Shown here in pieces: positions 1 to 4,485 of a stretch of DNA of 7,652 nucleotides. The translations under genes and the position numbers were made by a program. Where the stretch lies: positions 1 to 7,652 of the forward strand of contig JAFADT010001005.1 of NCBI GenBank assembly GCA_023424585.1, given 5' to 3'. Positions within the stretch are counted from its first letter, which is position 1; each line of letters starts with the position of its first letter. This stretch comes from Pseudomonadota bacterium. GTDB taxonomy: Bacteria > Myxococcota > Myxococcia > Myxococcales > Myxococcaceae. A model generated the notes under the pieces. That model was not told the DNA's origin. It did not search any database and worked only from the letters and a program-made list of their open reading frames with translations.

Positions 1-155
1 TCCCAGTACGGCGGCATCCCGTTGCGGTAGGCGGGGCCCCCCCAGTCGCCCCGGTGGCAGTGGGCGCGGTGGTGGCGGGCGAGGCTCGCGAAGCCGGAGG
101 CATAGCCTCCGATGGCACCCGCGGCGAGGAGGACGACGAGCAGGCGGTGTCTCAT
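1..155 (-). CDS. Small exported His-rich protein, C-terminal part outside window
   Basis: Reading leftward from an ATG at 155-153, 51 codons are open to the window edge, so the protein is partial at its C-terminus. The start is supported by a GGAGA motif about 7 nt upstream. The first ~25 residues (MRHRLLVVLLAAGAIGGYAS) form a signal peptide or membrane anchor, so the product should act in the envelope. After it comes a His/Arg-rich run (ARHHRAHCHRGDWGG) that could bind metal. It begins 28 bp after the stop of the Spy/CpxP-like gene on the same strand, so the two are probably co-transcribed. The His-rich, Gly/Trp-containing character matches the tail of that neighbour, and this may be a second member of the same periplasmic metal-responsive group, but the diagnostic LTxxQ helices would lie outside the window. 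Family assignment is inference; that it is a real exported protein is fairly sure. Confidence 0.7.
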   Translation of the reverse strand, partial: MRHRLLVVLLAAGAIGGYASGFASLARHHRAHCHRGDWGGPAYRNGMPPYW

Positions 156-183
156 GGGAAGTCTCCAGGAGGGGGCAGGGGGT

Positions 184-717
184 TCAGATGAAGGACGCGG
201 GGCGGTCATCGTTGTGGGGGCGGCCACCCCAGCGGCCGTACCCACCGCAGTGCCGGCCGTGCCAGCCCCGGCCCTCGCCGCGCCAGCCGTAGCCCCAGCC
301 GTGCTCGATGATGTCCGCGAGCTCGCGGCGCTGGTTGGGCTCCAGCGCCTCGTGCACCTGGGACAGGGCGTCCTGTACGGCGTTGCGCAGCGTCTCCAGC
401 GCCACGTCGTGGCGGCTGAACAGCTCGCGCAGCATGGCGCCGTCGAAGTGCTCGCCGCGCAGCGAGCCCGCGAGCGACGTGCGGCTGGGGCCCCACTGGT
501 CCTTCACCTTGGCGAAGGCCTCGCGGACGTTCTCCACGGCCTTCACGATGACCTTCTCCTGGCCGGGAGACGTCTCCAGCCGCTCGAAGAGCCAGCGCAG
601 CCGGGGGCGCATGCCCCAGCGGCCCCCCCGGCCGTGGGGGGGGGAGCCGTAGCGGCCCCGACGCAGGGTGGCGAAGAGACCGGCGAGGCAGGCGGTACCG
701 AAGAAGAATCCGAACAT
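184..717 (-). CDS. Spy/CpxP-like periplasmic heavy-metal sensor / chaperone, His-Gly-rich tail
   Basis: 177 residues. I place the start at ATG 717-715 because a GGAG sits ~9 nt upstream and the protein then opens with a hydrophobic segment (MFGFFFGTACLAGLFATL, residues 1-18); the longer open frame upstream has non-coding composition and overlaps the promoter region. Residues ~19-38 are a Gly/Arg linker. Residues ~39-140 are mostly helical and carry two degenerate LTxxQ-like motifs, TSPGQ (49-53) and LEPNQR (125-130), the signature pair of the Spy/CpxP/heavy-metal-resistance group. The tail (139-170) is rich in Gly, Trp and His (HGRHCGGYGRWGGRPH), which suggests metal binding. Such proteins sit in the periplasm, buffer misfolded protein or metal, and damp two-component envelope-stress sensors. 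The N-terminal anchor lacks a clear cleavage site, so it may stay membrane-bound. A run of nine G (636-644) and one of seven C (623-629) lie in the linker codons. Family call is good; ligand unknown. Confidence 0.78.
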   Translation of the reverse strand: MFGFFFGTACLAGLFATLRRGRYGSPPHGRGGRWGMRPRLRWLFERLETSPGQEKVIVKAVENVREAFAKVKDQWGPSRTSLAGSLRGEHFDGAMLRELFSRHDVALETLRNAVQDALSQVHEALEPNQRRELADIIEHGWGYGWRGEGRGWHGRHCGGYGRWGGRPHNDDRPASFI

Positions 718-782
718 GGTCTTGGCTCCAGGAGGCAGGCGGGCACCGCACCGGCGGGCCCGCGTCGTTTCTGACGGAGCGC

Positions 783-836
783 AAGGTAGAGGGCGGGTGT
801 GAAGCCCACGCCCGGCGGCGGTGAAGAAGTGTGAAG
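783..836 (-). promoter_or_regulatory. Candidate promoter with three GTGAAG operator boxes for the Spy-like operon
   Basis: On the plus strand GTGAAG occurs at 799-804, 821-826 and 831-836 (CTTCAC on the transcribed strand). The last two are exactly 10 bp apart, one helical turn, and the first is 22 bp away, about two turns. A possible -10 (TACCTT, plus-strand 783-788) would set transcription near 775, placing the paired boxes about 46-61 bp upstream and the third in the -35 region. Tandem 10-bp direct repeats in this place are typical for OmpR/CpxR-class response regulators, which commonly control Spy/CpxP genes. The repeat is seen; the regulator and promoter are inferred. Confidence 0.4.
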
Positions 837-976
837 GGCCGGGGAGGGGTGTCCGGAATGCCCGGTGGGGCATGGGATGTTCAATCGCCGGGCCTCGTCC
901 GGGTCCGCTGTGTCGGATGAAGGACGGCTTCCTGCTGGATTCCGCCCGCGATGGTGGTGTTCGGGCGGGAAGTGGG
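837..976. other. Divergent intergenic stretch without recognisable gene
   Basis: Between the operator boxes and the putative csp promoter I see no coding frame of convincing composition. The only structure noted is a 10-mer CCGGAATGCC at 853-862 that recurs exactly at 985-994 in the csp leader region. Each copy has an internal CCGG-spacer-CCGG symmetry. Two copies may be chance in sequence this GC-rich. Confidence 0.4.
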
Positions 977-982
977 TAGAGT
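954..982 (+). promoter_or_regulatory. Weak candidate promoter of the cold-shock gene
   Basis: TAGAGT at 977-982 is a fair -10 hexamer preceded by GGG, a common look in myxobacterial promoters. The -35 position 17 bp upstream (954-959, GTGGTG) is poor. The predicted start would be 989-990, exactly at the foot of the first leader hairpin, giving a leader of about 85 nt. Purely sequence-based guess. Confidence 0.3.
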
Positions 983-989
983 GCCCGGA

Positions 990-1042
990 ATGCCGGGGCG
1001 ATGTGCGTTCCGGCATGGGTGACAGGCGTGAGCCGGTCACCC
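990..1042 (+). promoter_or_regulatory. Two abutting hairpins in the csp 5' leader
   Basis: Hairpin 1 spans 990-1016: ATGCCGG pairs with CCGGCAT, extended by two G-U pairs and two G-C/C-G pairs to an 11-bp stem with a 5-nt loop (1001-1005). Hairpin 2 spans 1017-1042: GGGTGAC (1017-1023) pairs with GTCACCC (1036-1042), then one A/G mismatch, then GGC/GCC closing a GTGA tetraloop (1028-1031), which is of the stable GNRA class. The two stems touch with no unpaired base between them and could stack coaxially. They end 31 nt before the ATG, leaving the purine-rich ribosome-binding stretch (about 1054-1067, including AGAGAAGAG) single-stranded. Cold-shock mRNAs often have structured regulatory leaders; whether this one is a thermosensor or just a stability element is not shown. 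Confidence 0.5.
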
Positions 1043-1073
1043 GCACAGAGCAGAGAAAGAGAAGAGACTCACA

Positions 1074-1274
1074 ATGGCATCTGGTACCGTGAAGTGGTTC
1101 AACGACGCGAAGGGCTTCGGTTTCATCGCGCAGGACAATGGCGAGGACGTTTTCTGCCATCACACTGCCATCAACATGGATGGCTTCCGCACCCTGGCCG
1201 AGGGCCAGAAGGTGGAGTTCGAAGTCACCCGCGGCCCCAAGGGCCTTCAGGCGCAGAACGTCCGCGCGGCCTGA
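1074..1274 (+). CDS. Cold-shock protein, CspA family (66 aa)
   Basis: A complete single cold-shock domain, the usual bacterial length. It opens [18 protein letters not shown], with RNP1 KGFGFI at 13-18 and RNP2 in the segment DVFCHH (25-30); W8, F9, F15, F17 and F27 are the nucleic-acid-stacking aromatics. The C-terminal half ([22 protein letters not shown]) is the standard last strands of the OB fold. The protein binds single-stranded RNA/DNA in the cytoplasm and acts as an RNA chaperone or antiterminator. RNP2 differs from the textbook VFVHF in having Cys28 and His30; His in place of the aromatic removes one stacking side chain. VFCHH is, as I recall, common in myxobacterial paralogues. Myxobacteria carry several csp copies, so cold induction cannot be assumed. 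The gene has its own terminator and a structured leader, so it is probably monocistronic. Start is unambiguous. Confidence 0.95.
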   Translation: MASGTVKWFNDAKGFGFIAQDNGEDVFCHHTAINMDGFRTLAEGQKVEFEVTRGPKGLQAQNVRAA

Positions 1275-1290
1275 GCGAGCTGGACCTGCG

Positions 1291-1310
1291 ACTCACCCCC
1301 TGAGGTGAGT
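1291..1310 (+). other. Hairpin between csp stop and terminator
   Basis: ACTCACC (1291-1297) and GGTGAGT (1304-1310) form a perfect 7-bp stem with a 6-nt loop, 5 nt before the main terminator stem. It may protect the 3' end of the csp mRNA against exonucleases. It is a simple inverted repeat; the role is inferred. Confidence 0.5.
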
Positions 1311-1315
1311 CCTCG

Positions 1316-1354
1316 AAGCCCAGTCTCCCCACGGAGGCTGGGCTTTCGTCTTTC
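1316..1354 (+). terminator. Rho-independent terminator of the cold-shock gene
   Basis: AAGCCCAG (1316-1323) pairs with CTGGGCTT (1338-1345); the stem continues inward through TCTCC/GGAGG (one T-G pair) to a 4-nt loop CCAC (1329-1332), 13 bp in all. It is followed by TCGTCTTTCT, a short T-rich run that is notable in such GC-rich DNA. Placed 41 bp after the csp stop. This is the clearest intrinsic terminator in the window. Confidence 0.85.
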
Positions 1355-1469
1355 TGGACGCAGGGCGGGCGAGCGGCCTGCGCGACGCGGTCCGCCACCG
1401 CCGGGGGCCTTGCCTACCTTCTCCCGAGGAGGAGCGCGGCGCCTCACGCCGCCCCCAGGAGAGGCGAAC

Positions 1470-1835
1470 ATGGGCGACACCAGTGTGAAGAAGGTCGAGA
1501 GCCGCCATTCCCCCAAGGGGGAGATGGGCCAGAAGTACCTCGCATCCGGCGTCCGGGTGGCCATGCGGCTGTGGGAGGACGAGCCGCCCGCCGAGGCCAA
1601 GCCCGCCAGCACCCGCGACTACGAGACCGTGGGCTTCGTGCTCAAGGGCCGCGCGGAGCTGCACCTGGAGGGGCAGGTCATCCTGCTGAACCCGGGGGAC
1701 TCCTGGCTCGTGCCGCGAGGGGCCAGCCACACGTACAAGGTCCTGGAGACCTTCTCCGCCGTGGAGGCGACGAGCCCCGTGTCCTCCGTGCACGGCCGCG
1801 ACGAGCACGAGGCCACGAAGGGCGCCAAGGCCTGA
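1470..1835 (+). CDS. Small single-domain cupin protein (121 aa)
   Basis: The start at ATG 1470 is set by AGGAGAGG at 1457-1464; upstream in-frame codons have non-coding composition and run into the csp terminator. The body is one cupin_2-type beta-barrel: motif 1 around YETVGFVLKGRAELHLEG (residues ~50-67) and motif 2 GDSWLVPRGASHTY (~75-88) with the conserved PxGxxH. In motif 1 the usual HxH metal ligands are not seen (a Tyr sits where one His is expected), while the Glu next to it and the motif-2 His remain. Either the metal site is altered or the protein is a binding or sensor cupin, not an enzyme. No signal peptide, so cytoplasmic. The C-terminal ~20 residues (HGRDEHEATKGAKA) are polar and probably disordered. 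It stands alone between the csp terminator and a strong hairpin, so it is likely monocistronic. Substrate unknown. Confidence 0.82.
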   Translation: MGDTSVKKVESRHSPKGEMGQKYLASGVRVAMRLWEDEPPAEAKPASTRDYETVGFVLKGRAELHLEGQVILLNPGDSWLVPRGASHTYKVLETFSAVEATSPVSSVHGRDEHEATKGAKA

Positions 1836-1850
1836 CGGCCAGGGGGCGCT

Positions 1851-1891
1851 CGGGGACCGGCCCTCGGAGCTGCGTCCGGGGGCGGTCCTCG
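1851..1891 (+). terminator. Long hairpin just after the cupin gene, possible terminator
   Basis: Starting 16 nt past the cupin stop, CGGGGACCG (1851-1859) pairs with CGGTCCTCG (1883-1891, one G-T pair); after one bulged G (1860), CCCTCGGA (1861-1868) pairs with TCCGGGGG (1875-1882, one T-G pair) around a 6-nt loop. That is about 17 bp with a single bulge. No T-run follows, so it would be a non-canonical terminator or a 3'-end stabiliser. Confidence 0.5.
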
Positions 1892-1961
1892 GCCAATGCG
1901 GATGCCCAGCGCGGGACCTTCGCCCCAGAAGACAAAGACAGCGCGGCGAGGAAGAAGTTGA

Positions 1962-2096
1962 AGGGCGTGTTCGCCGCTTCAGCGCTGGGGGGCGCTGCTC
2001 GAACCCGTCTCCGCGCTCGCGACGTGGGCGCAGCAGCACCGGCCGGAGAGGGAACGCGCCCGCGAGGCCTTCGAACGCGCCGCCAGGACGCAGTGA
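1962..2096 (+). pseudogene. Possible C-terminal remnant of a decayed gene
   Basis: One frame from just after a stop at 1959-1961 to TGA 2094-2096 reads as plausible protein: RWGALLEPVSALATWAQQHR followed by PERERAREAFERAARTQ and stop. About nine of ten third codon positions are G or C, as in the real genes here, and far higher than in the other plus frames over the same bases. There is no ATG, GTG or TTG in this frame, and the upstream frame is closed, so it cannot be an intact gene. It would make an amphipathic helical tail. It ends 16 bp before the B-box gene. I do not recognise the family. Upstream, bases 1896-1958 or the adjacent frame (residues like PEDKDSAARKKLKG) may be the displaced earlier part. 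Low certainty. Confidence 0.3.
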
Positions 2097-2112
2097 ATGA
2101 TATGGGTATGGG

Positions 2113-2499
2113 ATGGATGCAGTGCCCGCCGCTTCTTGTCCCAGACATCCCGATACGCTCGCGGAAGAGACCTGCTCCCGGTGCGGAACCTTCACCTGTG
2201 CCCTGTGTCGCAAAGGCGCCGGGGGGCGCGGGTTGTGCCCCGCCTGCCATGCGTTGAGCCGGAGCGAGAAGCCCTCCGGGCGGGCGGTGCTGGCCCTGGT
2301 GCTTGCCACCGTGGGCTTCTGCGGCTTCATTCCTGGCATCGCCGGGCTGGTGCTGGGACAGCAGGAGCTCAATGCCATCGAGGCGGGCCAGGCGCCCCTG
2401 TCCGGGCGCGAGCCGGCGGTGATCGCACGCAACGTGGGGTGGTTCCACGTGGTGATGCTCTTTCTTCTCTGGCTGGCGCTGTACAACCACTTCTTCTGA
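2113..2499 (+). CDS. B-box zinc-finger protein with DUF4190-like membrane domain (128 aa)
   Basis: The N-terminal ~48 residues form a B-box-like zinc finger: C9-x2-H12, C21-x2-C24, C29-x2-C32 and C42-x2-C45-H46, enough ligands for two zinc ions. Then come two hydrophobic segments, ~59-82 (VLALVLATVGFCGFIPGIAGLVLG, followed by QQELNAIEAGQ as in DUF4190-like proteins) and ~107-126 (VGWFHVVMLFLLWLALYNHFF). The finger should therefore face the cytoplasm at the inner membrane. A stop at 2098-2100 lies directly upstream in frame, so ATG 2113 is the only sensible start; its ribosome site is weak (GGGATGG) and follows a TATGGG repeat. It is the first gene of a probable operon: the next ATG is 20 bp beyond its stop. 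B-boxes are best known as eukaryotic protein-interaction modules, but finger-plus-DUF4190 proteins are known in myxobacteria. Partner and function unknown. Confidence 0.8.
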   Translation: MDAVPAASCPRHPDTLAEETCSRCGTFTCALCRKGAGGRGLCPACHALSRSEKPSGRAVLALVLATVGFCGFIPGIAGLVLGQQELNAIEAGQAPLSGREPAVIARNVGWFHVVMLFLLWLALYNHFF

Positions 2500-2519
2500 G
2501 CTGGCGTGGGAGTTCGTCG

Positions 2520-3239
2520 ATGGGTGCGATGAGGCTGGCGTTGGAAGAGGGCGGGCCCTTGAGCCTGAAGTTGCAGTGGCGCGCCGACTACCGGGACCTG
2601 GAGGTCGAACTGGAGGGCCAGCGGGTGGGCTCGGTGGAAGACCCCCTCCAGTTGGAACAGGGCGTGGAGTTCAAGCTCCCGGACGCAAGCGCGCTGCACG
2701 TCCAGCTCGTCCATGTCATGACGCCGGAGCTGCGGGTGCTGCGCAACGGCGTGCCCCTGCCCGACACCGCGACGGATCCCATCCGGCGGGTGCGGACCGG
2801 CACGCTCATGCTTTACGGCCTGGCGTCCTTCATCACGGCGTCCGCGATGGTGTCGTTTGTCATTGCGCGCAACCCGGTGAAGCAGCTTCGCGTGGTTGTG
2901 TTCAACCTCCTCTTCGGAGGTGTCCTGGCCGCGCTGGGCTTCTTCATGTTCAAGCGCTCCCGCGCGGCGCCGCTGGTGGCCATTCTCATCTATTCCGTCG
3001 ACAGCCTCTTCGGGGTGTACGCGACAGTGATGTCGCCGCGATCGTCAGGGCTGTCCGTCCTCTGGGGGCTGGCCTTCCGCGCCATTGTCTTCGGGGGGCT
3101 CATCCGGGGCTTTCTGGGCGCGAGCGAGCTGGCCCGGCGCGAGAAGCTGGGCCTGGGCGCCGTGCCACCCGCCGTGGGCCCGGTGGCTGCCTCTCCGGCA
3201 ACGAGCGCTTCTCTTCAAACGGGGACCGGCCCAGGATGA
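2520..3239 (+). CDS. Unknown four-helix membrane protein with beta-rich N-terminal domain (239 aa)
   Basis: ATG 2520 has GGGAG about 7 nt upstream (2508-2512) and lies 20 bp after the B-box gene; a second in-frame ATG at 2529 is possible. The frame is open further upstream, but that part overlaps the B-box gene and has shadow composition. Residues ~1-92 look like a soluble, beta-strand-rich domain with regular alternation (DLEVELEGQRVGSVEDP, LRVLRNGVPLPD). Four transmembrane helices follow at about 95-116, 124-144, 150-171 and 178-199, then a charged stretch (ELARREKLG) and a low-complexity Ala/Pro/Ser/Thr tail. No catalytic motif was recognised. Its tight pairing with the B-box membrane protein suggests that the two act together at the inner membrane; that is inference only. 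The end overlaps no neighbour: the next start is 7 bp later, so translation is probably coupled. Confidence 0.8.
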   Translation: MGAMRLALEEGGPLSLKLQWRADYRDLEVELEGQRVGSVEDPLQLEQGVEFKLPDASALHVQLVHVMTPELRVLRNGVPLPDTATDPIRRVRTGTLMLYGLASFITASAMVSFVIARNPVKQLRVVVFNLLFGGVLAALGFFMFKRSRAAPLVAILIYSVDSLFGVYATVMSPRSSGLSVLWGLAFRAIVFGGLIRGFLGASELARREKLGLGAVPPAVGPVAASPATSASLQTGTGPG

Positions 3240-3246
3240 CGGGAGG

Positions 3247-3819
3247 ATGCCTCCCCGTGCCGCCCGTCCCCCCCGCTGTTCGCGCTGCAACCTGGCGAAG
3301 CACCTGTGCCTGTGCGCGGAGGTCCCCCGGGTGGAGACCCGGACCCGGTTCGTCTTCCTCCAGCACGTGATGGAGGTCTCGAAGCGGAGCAACACGGGGG
3401 GCGTGGCCGCGCACGCGCTCGCGAACTCGCGGCTGCTCATCCACGGCTCGATGGCGGGGACCTTCGACATGGAGGTCCTCACCGAGCCGGGGACGTGGTT
3501 GCTGTTCCCGGACGGGGCCCCCGCGCCCCCGGACGCGCCCCCGCCCAGGCAGGTGGTGGTGCTGGACGCGAACTGGTCGCAGGCGCGGAGGATGACCCAG
3601 CGGCTCCCCGAGCTGCGCGCGCTCCCCCGGCTGGTGCTGCCCCCGCCCGAGCCCGGGCTGCTCCGGCTTCGCGAGCCCTCGCACCCCGCCGGCATGTCCA
3701 CCCTGGACGCTGTCGCCCGCGCGGTGGCCTTGCTGGAAGGGCCCGACGTGGCGGCACCGCTGGCGCGGCTGGCCGCGCTCCGGGTCCAGCGCATCGCCGA
3801 CTGCGGGACGCTGAGCTGA
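3247..3819 (+). CDS. DTW-domain tRNA-uridine aminocarboxypropyltransferase
   Basis: 190 residues, usual for the family. The N-terminal zinc knuckle C11-x2-C14-x6-C21-x-C23 (CSRCNLAKHLCLC) is followed by the SPOUT-like core: LQHVMEVSKRSNTGGVAAHAL (~38-58), the LLFPDG segment, the signature VVLDANWSQARRM, and LREPS ... GMSTLDAVARAV near the end. Family members use S-adenosylmethionine to put a 3-amino-3-carboxypropyl group on uridine in tRNA (acp3U; position 47 for E. coli TapT). The DTW signature, normally D-x-T-W, reads D-A-N-W here, so Asn replaces Thr. The chosen ATG directly abuts GGGAGG (3241-3246), too close for a normal ribosome site; CAGGA at 3231-3235 is better spaced, and the upstream gene ends 7 bp before, so coupling is likely. 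The frame is open further upstream but inside the neighbour gene. Role in the operon beyond tRNA modification unknown. Confidence 0.92.
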   Translation: MPPRAARPPRCSRCNLAKHLCLCAEVPRVETRTRFVFLQHVMEVSKRSNTGGVAAHALANSRLLIHGSMAGTFDMEVLTEPGTWLLFPDGAPAPPDAPPPRQVVVLDANWSQARRMTQRLPELRALPRLVLPPPEPGLLRLREPSHPAGMSTLDAVARAVALLEGPDVAAPLARLAALRVQRIADCGTLS

Positions 3820-3841
3820 GGCCCGGGAGGCGAAGGCACCC

Positions 3842-4471
3842 ATGGCATACCGGCTGATCATCTTCGACTTCGACGGGACGCTCGCGGACAGCGCGGGCTG
3901 GATGCGCGGCGTCTTCAACGACGTGGCCCGCCGCTACGGCTTCCGCGGCGTCAGCGCGGAGGAGCTGGAAGCGCTGCGCGGCCAGGACACCCGGGCCCTC
4001 ATCGCGACGCTGGGCGTGCCCAGGTGGAAGCTGCCCTTCATCGCCGCGCACGTGCGCAAGCTCGCGGCGCGCGACGCGCACCGCATCCCGCTCTTCCCGG
4101 GCGTGGAGGCGATGCTGGAGCGGTTGCAGGCGCGGGGCATCACCCTGGCCGTGGTGAGCTCCAACGCGGAGGCGAACATCCGGCGCGTGCTCGGGCCGGT
4201 GGCCTCCGCGCGCATCCGCCACTACGCCTGTGGCGCGGGCCTCTTCAGCAAGCGCGCGAAGTTCCGGAAGGTGTTGAAGGCCGCCGGCGTGCGCCCCCAC
4301 GAGGCCCTCTCCGTGGGCGACGAGGTGCGCGACATCGAGGCCGCGGCGGCCGAGGGCATCGCCACCGCGGCGGTGACGTGGGGCTACGCGACGGAGGCGC
4401 TGCTGCGCTCGCGCGCGCCCACGGTCGTCTTCACCCACCTCGACGAGCTGCTGCGAACCGTCGCGGCGTAG
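3842..4471 (+). CDS. HAD-family hydrolase, phosphoglycolate-phosphatase-like
   Basis: 209 residues with all four haloacid-dehalogenase motifs: motif I DFDGTLAD with nucleophile D9 and general acid D11; motif II VVSSN (S106/S107); motif III lysine in the KRAKF region (137-140); motif IV GDEVRDIEAA with D160 and D164. A helical cap is inserted between motif I and II (~residues 17-90), the C1 cap typical of subfamily IA phosphatases such as Gph or pyrophosphatase PpaX. No signal peptide: cytoplasmic, magnesium-dependent phosphatase on a small phosphorylated metabolite, which the sequence alone does not identify. Start ATG 3842 has GGGAGG at 3825-3830. It follows the DTW gene by 22 bp and is probably last in the four-gene operon. 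Its stop lies 6 bp from the stop of the convergent M20 peptidase. Confidence 0.9.
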   Translation: MAYRLIIFDFDGTLADSAGWMRGVFNDVARRYGFRGVSAEELEALRGQDTRALIATLGVPRWKLPFIAAHVRKLAARDAHRIPLFPGVEAMLERLQARGITLAVVSSNAEANIRRVLGPVASARIRHYACGAGLFSKRAKFRKVLKAAGVRPHEALSVGDEVRDIEAAAAEGIATAAVTWGYATEALLRSRAPTVVFTHLDELLRTVAA

Positions 4472-4472
4472 G

Positions 4473-4485
4473 CGCGCTCAGCGCG
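4473..4485. other. Small inverted repeat at the convergent gene junction
   Basis: CGCGC (4473-4477), TCA, GCGCG (4481-4485) form a 5-bp stem with a 3-nt loop. The loop is the stop codon of the minus-strand peptidase gene, and the stem begins 2 nt past the HAD stop. No T-run is present. With only 6 bp between the stops, transcripts from both sides must overlap unless this or Rho stops them. Confidence 0.25.

Noticed and set aside
718..873. N-terminal extension of the Spy-like gene to ATG 873
   Set aside because: The extension covers the operator boxes and putative promoter and puts 52 Pro/Arg-rich residues ahead of the membrane segment; ATG 717 has a proper ribosome site.
853..994. Repeated CCGGAATGCC 10-mer as a possible dispersed repeat or operator pair
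   Set aside because: Only two copies, 132 bp apart, of a GC-rich word with internal symmetry; the second is accounted for by the csp leader stems.
1305..1469. N-terminal extension of the cupin to 1305
   Set aside because: It would read through the csp terminator stem and encodes Arg/Pro-rich sequence; AGGAGAGG precedes ATG 1470.
2101..2112. TATGGG-TATGGG as a -10 element for a leaderless B-box mRNA
   Set aside because: The first copy lies at the right distance from ATG 2113, but no -35 is seen and a 6-bp duplication alone is weak evidence.
2097..2519. Upstream extension of the four-helix membrane protein to ATG 2097
   Set aside because: It overlaps the whole B-box gene in another frame with Arg/Gly-rich nonsense composition; ATG 2520 has a good ribosome site.
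1293..2714. 473-codon open frame on the minus strand across the cupin, intergenic and B-box region
   Set aside because: Low-complexity Arg/Pro/Ser/Ala translation, no domain, and it runs antisense to three well-supported plus-strand features.
3479..4438. 319-codon minus-strand frame opposite the DTW and HAD genes
   Set aside because: Antisense shadow with Arg/Ala/Gly composition; both plus-strand genes are recognised by motif.
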